A stretch of DNA of 63,127 nucleotides from Clostridia bacterium (GTDB taxonomy: Bacteria; Bacillota; Clostridia; Oscillospirales; Acutalibacteraceae). Shown here in pieces: positions 44,069 to 53,021 of this stretch (position 1 is the first letter of the stretch; every line of letters starts with the position of its first letter). Below the pieces are notes generated by a model that saw only the letters and a list, made by a program, of their open reading frames with translations, was not told the DNA's origin and ran no database searches. A program made the position numbers and the translations under genes. The stretch covers positions 1 through 63,127 of the forward strand of contig JAFUPA010000061.1 of assembly GCA_017481575.1 (NCBI GenBank), given 5' to 3'.

Positions 44069-44944
44069 ATGAAAGTAGTTGAAATAATTTTAAAGGATAA
44101 TTCAGCAAAAGGTCCACAAAAATTTTCAATTCAAAGTGAAACAACAGTTGGCTACAAAATTTCTAGAACCGAAATTGATAATTATTTATCTGATTCTTTT
44201 TATGATAATTTAAAAACTCCCGGTGTTTATATTCTTGTTGGAACACGTGTTAATGACGGCAAAAGGAGTGTTTATATTGGTCAAAGTGATAATGTCGCTA
44301 AACGGTTATATGAACACAAAGGTGGGCAGGATGGCGAGAAAAAGCAAGGAAAACTATTTTGGTCTGAGTGTTTAGCTTTTGTTGCAACGAATAGTCAAAT
44401 GCATAAAGGACATGCTGAATATTTAGAATTAGAGTTTTACAAAAGAGCATACGAGGCTAATCAATATTTATTAGAAAATGAAAATATACCGAGTGAAAAA
44501 TTTGTATCAGAAAGTGATAAGATTTTTTGTGATGATTTTATTGAAGATTGTAAATTGTTAACATCTTTAATGGGTGTTCCTGTTTTTGATTTATCAAATA
44601 AAGAAGAGAAAGAGATATTTAGCTCATCTGAAAGAATGAAAATATTTAACGGTAACAAACGAGGAATAGAAGATCCAAAATATGTGAATGCAAATGGTTA
44701 TTTCTGTCAAACTGTTGATAATGAAAAAGCATTTATTATTCTTGAAAATTCAATTGTCGCAAGAGAGCTTACCAAAAAAGCAAGTCCTACAATTAAAAGA
44801 TTAAGAAGAGAATTGCAAAAACGGGGATATATAAAAGAGGAAAATGGGAAATTAGTTGTGAAAAAAGAATACCAATTTGCTTCTGCGGGGATAGCAGCAT
44901 CTTTTGTTCTTGGAAGAAATGCAAGCTCAAAAGAGTGGAAGTGA
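44069..44944 (+). CDS. GIY-YIG nuclease-fold protein with DUF4357
   Basis: 291 residues. The GIY-YIG module is at about 51-130: PGVYILVG, then VYIGQSDNVAKRLYEH (Tyr, Arg), and a later Glu in the HAEYLELEFY helix. The C-terminal region (about 225-291) ends with FASAGIAASFVLGRNASSKEWK, which fits the DUF4357 module often fused to GIY-YIG domains and thought to bind nucleic acid. Such proteins are sometimes near restriction or defence genes, but here it stands alone between metabolic operons. Composition is clearly A+T-rich and the promoter very strong. Biological role unknown. Confidence 0.8.
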   Translation: MKVVEIILKDNSAKGPQKFSIQSETTVGYKISRTEIDNYLSDSFYDNLKTPGVYILVGTRVNDGKRSVYIGQSDNVAKRLYEHKGGQDGEKKQGKLFWSECLAFVATNSQMHKGHAEYLELEFYKRAYEANQYLLENENIPSEKFVSESDKIFCDDFIEDCKLLTSLMGVPVFDLSNKEEKEIFSSSERMKIFNGNKRGIEDPKYVNANGYFCQTVDNEKAFIILENSIVARELTKKASPTIKRLRRELQKRGYIKEENGKLVVKKEYQFASAGIAASFVLGRNASSKEWK

Positions 44945-44964
44945 TTGATATTTTAAAAGTATTA

Positions 44965-44998
44965 AAGCCGTAGCGAACCGCTACGGCTTAATTTTTTT
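44965..44998 (+). terminator. Terminator after GIY-YIG gene
   Basis: AAGCCGTAGCG pairs with CGCTACGGCTT around a 3-base loop, followed by a T tract. Confidence 0.9.
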
Positions 44999-45018
44999 GC
45001 AAATCTGAAGTTTTTTCA

Positions 45019-45067
45019 GCCTCCCTTGCCCTAAAGGGAGGGGGACCACGAAGTGGTGGAGGGATTG
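45019..45067 (+). repeat. Double-hairpin dispersed repeat
   Basis: CTCCCTT...AAGGGAG, then CCAC-GAA-GTGG, then GGAGGGATTG. It overlaps the 3' end of the YkvI-like gene on the other strand. It belongs to the family at 15804, 46166, 50869 and 53911. Confidence 0.65.
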
Positions 45068-45068
45068 T

Positions 45069-46139
45069 TTATTGCTGGATTTTATTTTCCTTTCTGACTT
45101 TCACAAAATTCACCACAATCAACACTAGCGCCGCAACACCGAGGTAACCGCAAACAGGGTAGACAACACCAATCAGCTTATCAAACCCGAAGACACTTCC
45201 TGCAAATGCCAGAACCGCAAGGGCAACAATTACGCCAACCGAAACCTTTTTGCTTACCTTAAACCTTGCTTTTACAAATTCATCAATCGCAAAAACGCTC
45301 GAAACCGATGTGCCGAACATTCCGCCGAAAAGGAGTATCGCAAAAATAAAGGTGAACACAGGGCTTATATTCTCTGCCGCCGCAAGCATCGGAAGCTGTG
45401 CAGAAATCGAATTTGGGTTCATTGCCATTGTCATCATGATTCCGAACGCTATGAGCAAAAGCAAAACACCGCCGCCTATAATTCCCGTGTAAAGTGTCTT
45501 TTTGCTTTTAACCTCTTTGCCGATCGGTGTCAGAATTCCGATTGAAGCAAACAGATTGTACGAAACAAACACAACAGCAGACACAAGCCAGTTTGAAAGC
45601 AGGGGATTTTCGTTTGTATTTTCGGGAAAAGCAATGTTTGAAAATCCGTTTTTCGTTCCGCTTACCGCAAAAATCACGGCAGACATCACAACAAGCACGG
45701 GTACGGTAACCGAAAAAGCCGTTACCATACCGCTCATTCCGCAAATTGCCGTCAACGCAACAAGCAGAGAGAAAACAGCCGAGCCCAAAAGCGGATTTAT
45801 TCCGAAAACCTGCTCGAGCATCGCACCGACACCTGCGGTCATAATCACGAAAATGCCGAACAAAAAGAAAACTTCAAGAAAAACAAAAACCGCCCGAAGT
45901 GACTTTATATCCTTTTTAATAACAACCTTGTCCATGTCACTGATGCCCGTCAACTGAACATAGCGTGTCAGCACAATTCCGAATGCGGAAAGAAGCACAG
46001 CGGCAACAACCATTCCGACAAGTCCGATTTTACCGAACGAGCCGAAAAATTGCCACAGCTCCTGACCGGAAACATACCCCGCACCCAGAAAACACCCGGC
46101 AAAGGTAAACATCAGCTTAATTGAATTGATTTTTTTCAT
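45069..46139 (-). CDS. ykvI: YkvI-family membrane transporter
   Basis: 356 residues with about ten predicted membrane helices. The N-terminus FTFAGCFLGAGYVSGQELWQFF is characteristic of the YkvI family, a branch of the amino acid-polyamine-organocation fold. GMSGMVTAFSVTVPVLVV and LFGGMFGTSVSSVFAIDE lie in later helices. Substrate is unknown; an amino acid or cation is likely. Transcribed alone, flanked on both sides by dispersed double-hairpin repeats. Confidence 0.75.
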   Translation of the reverse strand: MKKINSIKLMFTFAGCFLGAGYVSGQELWQFFGSFGKIGLVGMVVAAVLLSAFGIVLTRYVQLTGISDMDKVVIKKDIKSLRAVFVFLEVFFLFGIFVIMTAGVGAMLEQVFGINPLLGSAVFSLLVALTAICGMSGMVTAFSVTVPVLVVMSAVIFAVSGTKNGFSNIAFPENTNENPLLSNWLVSAVVFVSYNLFASIGILTPIGKEVKSKKTLYTGIIGGGVLLLLIAFGIMMTMAMNPNSISAQLPMLAAAENISPVFTFIFAILLFGGMFGTSVSSVFAIDEFVKARFKVSKKVSVGVIVALAVLAFAGSVFGFDKLIGVVYPVCGYLGVAALVLIVVNFVKVRKENKIQQ

Positions 46140-46165
46140 TATAGCACTCCGATTAACCTCGTTGT

Positions 46166-46212
46166 TCCTTCCCCTAGAGGGGAAGGGGACCGCATCAGCG
46201 GTGGATGAGGTG
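46166..46212 (+). repeat. Double-hairpin dispersed repeat
   Basis: CCTTCCCCT-AGA-GGGGAAGG, then CCGC-ATCA-GCGG, then GGATGAGGTGG. Same plan as the copy at 45019-45067 but with different stem sequences. Confidence 0.6.
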
Positions 46213-46281
46213 GAATAAAGTTCTTAAATTATATTACAAAATCCCACTTGATTCAAGTTTTTATATAAGATATCGCAACAA

Positions 46282-46310
46282 AAAACCACCGGAACAAAAC
46301 CGGTGGTTTT
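46282..46310 (-). terminator. Terminator of ireB operon
   Basis: AAAACCACCGG and CCGGTGGTTTT form a perfect 11-base-pair stem; a T tract follows on the minus strand. Confidence 0.85.
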
Positions 46311-46318
46311 CGTTTGTC

Positions 46319-46621
46319 TTATGCAGTTCCTTTTTCGAGTGCACGCTCAAGCCAGATTGTACCGATGTCCATTGCATTGTAAAGACCTTTTTTCTCGCTC
46401 TTTTTAACAATGCGGTCTCTCGGACGGCAATCGGGGTCTGTGTTGAGAAGCTGAATCAGAACTCTGTCAGCAATCTCCATATCGTTAAAAGTCTTTGTGC
46501 TTGTAATCTGGAGCATAATTACATACGGGTCATTCATATTGCCGTAGTAAATTGTATTGCCGCAGCGTACAAGGGGCTTGCCACGATATTCAAGGAACTT
46601 GTTATCTTTTTTCTTAGCCAT
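46319..46621 (-). CDS. Small conserved hypothetical protein
   Basis: 100 residues, cytoplasmic, basic N-terminus (MAKKKDNKFLEYRGKPLVR). No known domain recognised. YYGNMNDPYVIMLQI and the DIGTIWLERAL C-terminus give a mixed alpha/beta pattern. It lies 16 bases downstream of ireB, with GAAAGG as ribosome site, and is co-transcribed with it; a shared terminator follows. I believe similar small proteins accompany ireB in related Clostridia, but cannot confirm this here. Confidence 0.7.
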   Translation of the reverse strand: MAKKKDNKFLEYRGKPLVRCGNTIYYGNMNDPYVIMLQITSTKTFNDMEIADRVLIQLLNTDPDCRPRDRIVKKSEKKGLYNAMDIGTIWLERALEKGTA

Positions 46622-46637
46622 ATTTATGCTACCTTTC

Positions 46638-46883
46638 TTAATCTTTCAGATAGTTCTTAACCAAGGATTGTAACAACTCGTCTCTGTCAATTCTTCTGAT
46701 AAGACTTCTTGCATTGTTGTGTGTAGTGATATAGGTCGGGTCTTCGGAAAGGATGTATCCGACGATCTGACTAATGGGGTTGTAACCCTTTTCATTCAGA
46801 GCATTGTACACTGTATTCAACGTGGCTTTCATTTCACGCTCGTGGTCTTCCTTGATTGTGAACTGAATGGTTTTATCTGTCAT
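46638..46883 (-). CDS. ireB: IreB-family regulatory phosphoprotein
   Basis: 81 residues from ATG at 46883 (CGGAGG eight bases upstream; the GTG at 46892 is too close to it). The family signature is [20 protein letters not shown] and [19 protein letters not shown] (about 31-70). In Enterococcus, IreB is a small dimer phosphorylated by the Ser/Thr kinase IreK on N-terminal threonines and affects cephalosporin resistance; Thr2 and Thr5 are candidates here. It usually lies beside alaS/ruvX, whereas here it follows pheT. Confidence 0.88.
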   Translation of the reverse strand: MTDKTIQFTIKEDHEREMKATLNTVYNALNEKGYNPISQIVGYILSEDPTYITTHNNARSLIRRIDRDELLQSLVKNYLKD

Positions 46884-46911
46884 TGTGAACACCTCCGTAA
46901 TGATATCCTTA

Positions 46912-46940
46912 ATTATATACTATATTCTTCGAGATAACAA
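46912..46940 (-). promoter_or_regulatory. Promoter of ireB
   Basis: On the minus strand: TTGTTA, 17 bases, TATAAT (complement of 46912-46917). Confidence 0.6.
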
Positions 46941-46969
46941 GTGGAAAATTTAAAGTTAATGTAAATTTT

Positions 46970-49351
46970 TTAGCTTCTGAGTGTAATTCCAAGCTCTTTG
47001 AGTGCTTCAATAGCACGGTTAACAGCTGCATCAGCCTCTTCGTCATTAAGAGTATGGTCTTTTGCACGGAGCTTGAGGTTGAACGCAACGCTCTTCATAC
47101 CCTCGGGAATCTGTGAGCCTTCATAGATGTCGAAGAGTGTGATATCTTCAAGAATTGCACCTACAGCCTTCTTGATAGCCTTTTCGAGTGTAAGAACAGT
47201 AAGTCCCTTCTCACAAACAAAAGCAAGGTCACGTGTTGATGCGGGGAACTTCGGAAGCGGAGTGTATGTCTTGTTAGCATTGCGGTATTTTGCAATAACC
47301 TCCATGCTTACGGTTGCAACATAAACTCTTGTGTTAAATCCGTAGTTGTCAGCAACAATCGGGTGAATTTCACCAAGCACTGCAAGCTCCTCGTCTCCTA
47401 CGGTAAGCTTTGCACAGCGGCCGGGGTGGAATGTCGGGTTGTCGTTAACGGGAACAACGTCGTAGTCTGTAAGACCAACCTTTTCAAGAAGCTCCTCAAC
47501 ACTGCCCTTAAGAGCATAGAAGTCAGCGTTCTTGCCGTACATACCGATAACCGCAGACTGCTTTTCAAAGGGAAGCTCTTCTGTGCCACGGCTGATGTAT
47601 TCTGTCGAAATCTCGTAAAGATAAGCCTCAAGGTTGCGGTTGTTGTAGTTTCTTGCAAGCACCTCAAGCATTGAGGGGATTGAAGTTGTACGCATAACAC
47701 TTGTCTCTTCGCCGAGCGGGTTAGAGATAACTACAAGCTTGCGAAGCTCGCTGTCCTCGGGAACTCTTATCTTGTCAAGAGTCTTCGGGCTTACGAATGA
47801 GTATGTGCAGATTTCTGTAAGACCGCAGGAAATAAGTGTTGAATCAACAAGCTTTGTAAGCACCTGTGCAGGTGTGAGCTTTGCCTTTGCCTCACCACGC
47901 AGAGGTCTGTTCGGAATGTTGCCGTAGCCGTAAAATCTTGCAATTTCCTCTGCAACGTCAGCCTTGTGTTCAATGTCATTTCTGAAATAAGGAACGTAAA
48001 TCTTGCCGTCCTTAACTTCAAAGTCGATAGCTTCAAGCATCTTCTTCTGCTCGTCAGCAGAAACATCAATGCCGATAAACTCGTTAACCCAATCAGGCTC
48101 AAAGTCGAGAACAGTCTGTTCCTTTGTAACCTTGTTGCAGTCAACAACACCGTTTACAACGTCACCTGCATCAAGAAGCTGAATAAGCTCAAGTGCTCTG
48201 TTAAGGCAAGTGTCGCAGGAGTGGGGGTTGAGTTCCTTTTCGTATCTTGCAGAAGCCTCTGTTCTCATACCAAGGCTCTTTGCTGTTCTTCTTACTGATG
48301 CACCGTTGAAGCAAGCGGATTCAAAAACGATTGTTGTTGTGTCGTCCATAATTCCGCTGTATTCGCCGCCCATAACACCTGCAACGGCAACGGGCTTATT
48401 TGCGTCAGCGATAACGAGCATCTCTTCTGAAAGTGCTCTCTCTTCGCCGTCAAGAGTTGTGATTGTTTCGCCTGCTTTAGCGTTTCTTACGATAACCTGG
48501 TTGCCCTCAAGGTAACGAAGGTCAAAAGCATGCATCGGCTGACCGTACTCAAGCATAACGTAGTTTGTGATGTCAACAATGTTGTTGATTGCACGCACGC
48601 CGCTTGCACGCAGTCTCTCTCTCATCCAGAGGGGAGAGGGCTTAACTCTTACGTTTTCAACAACAGCACCGACATAGCGGTAACACTTTGAAGGCTCGTC
48701 AATCTGAACCTTGAGCATATCGTTTACATCACCGTGACCGAGTTTTACAACAGGTGTATTAACCTTAAGCTCTGTCTTGAATGTAGCTGCAGCCTCTCTT
48801 GCAAGACCGATAACTGAAAGACAGTCGGGACGGTTGGAAGTGATTTCAAATTCTGTAACTGTATCGTTAAGGCCGATAGCCTCACGGATATCCATACCTA
48901 CTTCCTTTTTGCAGTCGTCACCGAGAACGAAAATACCGTCCTCAATAGCGTAGGGGAAGTCGTGAGTTGTAAGACCAAGCTCTGCAACAGAACACATCAT
49001 ACCCTGGCTTGCAACACCACGGAGCTTGCCTTTTTCAATCTTGTGTCCGCCTGCAACAACAGACTTGTGAAGAGCGGCGGGAACATAGTCGCCAACCTTA
49101 AGGTTCTGTGCGCTTGTAACAATCTGAATGTTCTCTTCCTTACCGACATCAAGCTGGCAAATCCAGAGTGTGTCTGCGTCGGGGTGATGCTCAATAGCTT
49201 CAATGTGACCGACAACAATATTTTTAAGCTCTGCGCCTTCGACCTCGAAGCCCTCAACCTTGGAGCCTGAAAGAGTCATTTCATCGGCGAATTCTTTGTC
49301 TGTAGCGTTAAAGTCAACATAATCCTTGACCCATTTCTTTGATAAAATCAT
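46970..49351 (-). CDS. pheT: Phenylalanyl-tRNA synthetase, beta subunit
   Basis: 793 residues. It starts MILSKKWVKDYVDF and has the N-terminal tRNA-binding (EMAP-like) domain (about 40-150; VVGHIEAIEHHPDADTLWICQLDVG). The B3/B4 editing region contains FEITSNRPDCLSVIGLARE (about 167-185), with B5 and the catalytic-like core after it. A C-terminal FDX-ACB anticodon domain reaches LKELGITLRS. It pairs with PheS as a heterotetramer to charge tRNA-Phe and proofread Tyr-tRNA. The start is 15 bases after the pheS stop. Regulated by the Phe T-box. Confidence 0.95.
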   Translation of the reverse strand: MILSKKWVKDYVDFNATDKEFADEMTLSGSKVEGFEVEGAELKNIVVGHIEAIEHHPDADTLWICQLDVGKEENIQIVTSAQNLKVGDYVPAALHKSVVAGGHKIEKGKLRGVASQGMMCSVAELGLTTHDFPYAIEDGIFVLGDDCKKEVGMDIREAIGLNDTVTEFEITSNRPDCLSVIGLAREAAATFKTELKVNTPVVKLGHGDVNDMLKVQIDEPSKCYRYVGAVVENVRVKPSPLWMRERLRASGVRAINNIVDITNYVMLEYGQPMHAFDLRYLEGNQVIVRNAKAGETITTLDGEERALSEEMLVIADANKPVAVAGVMGGEYSGIMDDTTTIVFESACFNGASVRRTAKSLGMRTEASARYEKELNPHSCDTCLNRALELIQLLDAGDVVNGVVDCNKVTKEQTVLDFEPDWVNEFIGIDVSADEQKKMLEAIDFEVKDGKIYVPYFRNDIEHKADVAEEIARFYGYGNIPNRPLRGEAKAKLTPAQVLTKLVDSTLISCGLTEICTYSFVSPKTLDKIRVPEDSELRKLVVISNPLGEETSVMRTTSIPSMLEVLARNYNNRNLEAYLYEISTEYISRGTEELPFEKQSAVIGMYGKNADFYALKGSVEELLEKVGLTDYDVVPVNDNPTFHPGRCAKLTVGDEELAVLGEIHPIVADNYGFNTRVYVATVSMEVIAKYRNANKTYTPLPKFPASTRDLAFVCEKGLTVLTLEKAIKKAVGAILEDITLFDIYEGSQIPEGMKSVAFNLKLRAKDHTLNDEEADAAVNRAIEALKELGITLRS

Positions 49352-49366
49352 CTTTAAAGCACCTCC

Positions 49367-50386
49367 TTAAAACTGGCTGAGAAATCTTACGTCGTTTTCA
49401 TACAAAAGACGCATATCATCAATGTTAAATCTGAACATAACAAGTCTCTCAAGACCGAGACCGAAAGCGAAACCGCTGTAAATCTCGGGGTCAATGCCGC
49501 CTGTCTTGAGTACCTTCGGGTGAACCATACCGCCGCCGAGGATTTCTATCCAGCCTTCGCCCTTACACATCGGGCAGCCCTTACCGCCGCAACGGAAGCA
49601 GGAAACGTCAATTTCGCATGACGGCTCTGTGAACGGGAAGTGGTGAGGACGGAGTCTGATTTTAGTATTCTCACCGTAAAGCTGTTTAGCAAAAGTTTCA
49701 AGACAGCCCTTAAGGTCGCCCATTGTGATGCCCTTGTCAACTACAAGACCCTCAATCTGGTGGAAGAGGGGAGAGTGAGTTGCGTCAACAGCGTCCGAAC
49801 GGAAAACACGACCGGGTGCAATGATGCGGATAGGCGGCTGTTCCTTTTCCATAACACGGATCTGCATGGGAGAAGTCTGTGTACGAAGGAGCATATTCTC
49901 TGTGATGTAGAATGTGTCCTGTGTATCTCTTGCAGGGTGATCCTTCGGAATGTTGAGTGCTTCAAAGTTGTAGTAATCCCACTCAACCTCAGGACCTGTT
50001 GCAATGTTAAAGCCCATACCGAAGAAGATGTCCTTAACCTCGTCAAGAACTATTGAAAGCGGATGCTTGTGACCGATTTTGTTCGGTGTTCCGGGGATAG
50101 TAACGTCAATAGTCTCTTTTTCGAGAGCCTTTTCCATTTCGATTTTCTTAATTTTTTCTGCTGTTTCTGTAACAAGAGCCTCAATGCTGCTTCTTACTTC
50201 GTTAGCAAGCTGACCCATAACAGGTCTTTCTTCAGGGGAAAGCTTACCCATCTGCTTGAGGATAGCTGTAAGCTCACCTTTTTTACCGAGGAACTTAACA
50301 CGGATAGCGTCAAGCTCTGCACGGTCTTCAACCTCAGCAATCATTCTGACTGCCTCAGCCTTGATGCTTTCAAGCTGCTGTTTCAT
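49367..50386 (-). CDS. pheS: Phenylalanyl-tRNA synthetase, alpha subunit
   Basis: 339 residues from ATG at 50386 (AGAAAGG upstream); a TTG three codons earlier is rejected. N-terminal coiled-coil arm (about 1-85) and class II core with motif 1/2 ([31 protein letters not shown]) and motif 3 ([15 protein letters not shown], about 307-321). Also a zinc-like [17 protein letters not shown] insertion found in clostridial PheS. Unlinked to any IF3/L20 cluster. Confidence 0.95.
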   Translation of the reverse strand: MKQQLESIKAEAVRMIAEVEDRAELDAIRVKFLGKKGELTAILKQMGKLSPEERPVMGQLANEVRSSIEALVTETAEKIKKIEMEKALEKETIDVTIPGTPNKIGHKHPLSIVLDEVKDIFFGMGFNIATGPEVEWDYYNFEALNIPKDHPARDTQDTFYITENMLLRTQTSPMQIRVMEKEQPPIRIIAPGRVFRSDAVDATHSPLFHQIEGLVVDKGITMGDLKGCLETFAKQLYGENTKIRLRPHHFPFTEPSCEIDVSCFRCGGKGCPMCKGEGWIEILGGGMVHPKVLKTGGIDPEIYSGFAFGLGLERLVMFRFNIDDMRLLYENDVRFLSQF

Positions 50387-50429
50387 TTTTTTCAACCTTT
50401 CTTATATTTATTCAGTTCGTGTGGACGAA

Positions 50430-50465
50430 AAAATAAAAAGCTCCGTCCCAAGATAAGGGACGAAG
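50430..50465 (-). terminator. pheST T-box terminator
   Basis: On the minus strand: CTTCGTCCC with GGGACGGAG (one G-U pair), loop TTATCTT, then a T-rich tail. Confidence 0.85.
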
Positions 50466-50672
50466 CCGAAAACTCCGCGGTACCACCCTTTATTTTTGCC
50501 TGAGCAAACACTCTTGCACCCTTTAACGGAGATGAACCGTCCCGACCTACTATCGTTTCAGCCGAGCTGCTCCAAAGTGAACTTCTGCAACCTTACGCAT
50601 AAGCAGTCTTTCAGCAGATGACCGCCCTCTCTGAATGTATCGGGATGCATACTCTCTTTTTCAACGCATTAA
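50430..50672 (-). promoter_or_regulatory. T-box leader of pheST, specifier UUC (Phe)
   Basis: Minus strand. AGAGAGGGCGGTCATCTGCTG is the Stem I distal region. The specifier TTC (complement of 50579-50581) sits in GCAGAAGTTCACTTTGGAGC, and AGGGTGGTACCGCGG (complement of about 50475-50488) is the T-box. The specifier matches the gene function, so this leader serves as the internal reference for reading the two leaders at 2640 and 6960. Confidence 0.93.
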
Positions 50673-50680
50673 CTTTTGAT

Positions 50681-50709
50681 ATTCTATCATATACAATTAA
50701 ATAATGCAA
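50681..50709 (-). promoter_or_regulatory. Promoter of pheST
   Basis: On the minus strand: TTGCAT, 17 bases, TGA-extended TAGAAT (complement of 50681-50686). Confidence 0.6.
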
Positions 50710-50779
50710 GACTTTTTGTGCTAAAATTTCATTTGAAACTTTCTGAAAAAACTGTAAGTTTACATCAAATTTTAAATCG

Positions 50780-51176
50780 TGTGCGGTAGGATAGTGGCTC
50801 CCGAAAAATGTTGCACAAATTTTAATTTGTCTGGTTGTTTTAAATTTAATAAAAACTTGGCTTGTGAGGAGGCTCCACTTGTCAGGGGAGCTGTCGAGCA
50901 TAGCGAGACTGAGGGGTAGTTCGAGTAGCGACTGAAAGGTCTCTCCCTCCGTCTTTTGCGTCGCAAAATCCACGCTTACGGCGCCGTCCCCCTTTGTCGC
51001 TTTGCGACATTTCTCCCACAACTGTGGGGGAATCTGTCCTCGTCAGATGGAGGCAACGGCTACAATCAGTTTTATAAAAATCAAAGCCTCCTACAAACTC
51101 CAACTTTGTCGGGCAAAATCTCAATTTACATCGTACGGTCAATCCGGAGGCTCGTCCGTAACAACACACCTTCAAT
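50780..51176. repeat. Third repeat mosaic, two opposed double-hairpin elements
   Basis: Non-coding. A CGGTAGG...GTGGCT piece and ACAAATTTTAATTTGTC (about 50816-50832) match 15722-15775. A double-hairpin repeat at 50869-50919 is followed by an inverted one (50941-51030) containing TTTTGC-GTC-GCAAAA and TGTCGC...GCGACA stems. CCTACAAACTCCAACTTTGT at about 51090-51109 and the following CTCAATTTACAT match the end of the element at 241-280. Reading frames across it are products of the repeats. Confidence 0.7.
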
Positions 51177-51205
51177 TTGACAGAATAATAGTTCAGTGAT
51201 ATAAT
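51177..51205 (+). promoter_or_regulatory. Consensus promoter of DUF5104-type gene
   Basis: TTGACA (51177-51182), 17 bases, TATAAT (51200-51205), TGA extension. The leader has a GACGAA...TTCGTC hairpin at about 51237-51256. Confidence 0.8.
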
Positions 51206-51279
51206 CTGGATAACAGGGGATGTACTGCGTTTTGTGACGAACACACAACTTCGTCCCTGTGTTAAAAGGAGGAATAAAC

Positions 51280-52071
51280 ATGACCAAAAAAATCATTATG
51301 TTTCTAATTACGGGAATGATAGTTTTCTCTAATTTTATACCAGCTTTGGGTGTCTCAAATAAATTAACAGAATATCCCGGTCAAGCTGAGGCGGCAGGCA
51401 TGATTATGGAAGCTATAAAATCTGATGATGTTGATAAAATAGCATCAATGTTTAACACTGAATCACGTGATGGAATTAAAGATTTTTATCAGAGAATTGA
51501 AAACTTGATATCTGTAATTGACGGTGATATATCAGAATATGAATCAAGTGGAACTTATCAAAAAGATAAAATTGATGGTGAATACAAATACAGTGAAGTT
51601 GGTTTTACAATAAAAATCACCACTACCCAAAATAAACTTTACCACTTAAGTGTCGGCTGGATAAAAAAGTGCTCGTCAAATTCTAGCAAAGTCGGAATAA
51701 ATTGCCTGGGATTAAATCTCCGTAATGATGACGGAAGAGTAATAGACATTTGGGAAGATATATCTTTACCATCTAAAAAAAGTGTAAAATATAAAAATGA
51801 ACTTGATCTTCTTCGTGACCCGGGAGCTATTGCGTACTATAATTGGATGGGTTATGATTCTGTAACCTTTACATCTTCGGACGAGTCCATAGCAACTGTC
51901 GATTCAGAGGGTTTTGTTACACCTGAAGAACCTGGAACAGTGGTGATTACGCAAACTTTGACTAATACCAAAACGGGAAAAACAGTTAAAACGGAATATG
52001 AGGTTAATGTTTACCTTGATTTTGTGCAAAAAATAATTTGGTATGTATTTTTCGGGTTTCTTTGGTATTGA
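51280..52071 (+). CDS. Exported DUF5104-like protein with Ig-like domain
   Basis: 263 residues from ATG 51280 (AAAGGAGG upstream; GTG 51259 rejected). Signal peptide about 1-26 (MFLITGMIVFSNFIPALG). Residues about 33-150 resemble the DUF5104 fold (AAGMIMEAIKSDDVDKIASMF; YKYSEVGFTIKITT). Residues about 175-245 are a bacterial Ig-like (BIG2) domain with SVTFTSSDESIATVDSEGFV. The last 15 residues are hydrophobic and aromatic (IIWYVFFGFLWY) and may anchor it. A surface role is likely, function unknown. A+T-rich, with an exact consensus promoter. Confidence 0.7.
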   Translation: MTKKIIMFLITGMIVFSNFIPALGVSNKLTEYPGQAEAAGMIMEAIKSDDVDKIASMFNTESRDGIKDFYQRIENLISVIDGDISEYESSGTYQKDKIDGEYKYSEVGFTIKITTTQNKLYHLSVGWIKKCSSNSSKVGINCLGLNLRNDDGRVIDIWEDISLPSKKSVKYKNELDLLRDPGAIAYYNWMGYDSVTFTSSDESIATVDSEGFVTPEEPGTVVITQTLTNTKTGKTVKTEYEVNVYLDFVQKIIWYVFFGFLWY

Positions 52072-52136
52072 TAGGTGTTTTGTCGAGTACATAGGGTACG
52101 TTTTCCTGTATTAACTAAAATATAATAGTGTAACAA

Positions 52137-52165
52137 TTGACAAATCCTCCCGTGTGTTATATAAT
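52137..52165 (+). promoter_or_regulatory. Consensus promoter of yebC
   Basis: TTGACA (52137-52142), 17 bases, TATAAT (52160-52165). Confidence 0.8.
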
Positions 52166-52200
52166 CTTTAAGTTAAAATTTATTTGAAATCGGTGATAAT

Positions 52201-52932
52201 ATGTCAGGACATTCAAAATGGAGTACCATTAAGCGCAAAAAGGAAAAAACAGACGGCGCAAGAGCAAAGATTTTTACAAAAATCGGTCGTGAAATTGCAG
52301 TTGCAGTTAAGAACGGCGGTCCCGACCCGTCAGTTAATACAAAGCTCAAGGATGTAATCGCAAAGGCAAAGTCAAACAACGTGCCCAACGATAACATCGA
52401 GCGTATCATCAAAAAGGCTGCAGGCGAAGGCAACTCAGACAACTACGAAGAGATTATGTACGAAGGCTACGGCCCGTCAGGCATCGCAGTTATCGTTGAA
52501 ACTCTTACCGACAACCGCAACCGTACAGCAGGTGACGTCCGTCATTACTTCGATAAGTACGGCGGAAATATGGGTCAGAGCGGATGCGTTTCGTTTATGT
52601 TCACACGTTGCGGTGTGATTATGATTGAAGCAGAGGACGTTGACGAAGAGAAGCTTATGGAAGATGCTCTTGAGTCAGGCGCAACAGACTTCATCACAGA
52701 TGAAGAGGGTGTGTTCGAAATCCGCACAGAGCCGAATGACCTCGGTGCTGTCCGTGACGAGCTTGAAGCAAAGGGCTACAGCTTCCTTTCAGCAGAGGTT
52801 GAGTACGTACCCAGCACTTACACAAAGCTCACAAGCGAAGATGACATCACAAATATGACCAAAATGCTCGATATGTTCGAAGACAACGACGACGTCCAGA
52901 ACGTATGGCACAACTGGGAAATGGAAGACTAA
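52201..52932 (+). CDS. yebC: YebC/TACO1-family translation or regulatory factor
   Basis: 243 residues. Starts [16 protein letters not shown], the family hallmark, and continues with [34 protein letters not shown] (about 60-75), [13 protein letters not shown] and GCVSFMF. Three-domain protein long listed as a transcription regulator. Recent work on the family supports a role in translating difficult peptide motifs such as proline runs. It is usually next to ruvC, but here it is alone between accessory genes, with its own promoter and terminator. Confidence 0.93.
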   Translation: MSGHSKWSTIKRKKEKTDGARAKIFTKIGREIAVAVKNGGPDPSVNTKLKDVIAKAKSNNVPNDNIERIIKKAAGEGNSDNYEEIMYEGYGPSGIAVIVETLTDNRNRTAGDVRHYFDKYGGNMGQSGCVSFMFTRCGVIMIEAEDVDEEKLMEDALESGATDFITDEEGVFEIRTEPNDLGAVRDELEAKGYSFLSAEVEYVPSTYTKLTSEDDITNMTKMLDMFEDNDDVQNVWHNWEMED

Positions 52933-52938
52933 AAATTG

Positions 52939-52969
52939 ACGGCAGGGAACTATCCCTGCCGTTTCCGCT
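52939..52969 (+). terminator. Hairpin after yebC
   Basis: ACGGCAGGGA pairs with TCCCTGCCGT; loop ACTA. The tail is only weakly T-rich. Confidence 0.65.
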
Positions 52970-52972
52970 TTG

Positions 52973-53001
52973 TTGACACCATTTTTTATCAATGCTATAA
53001 T
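52973..53001 (+). promoter_or_regulatory. Consensus promoter
   Basis: TTGACA (52973-52978), 17 bases, TATAAT (52996-53001) with a TGC extension. Confidence 0.8.
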
Positions 53002-53021
53002 GTGCAGGAGGAGAGATAGAA

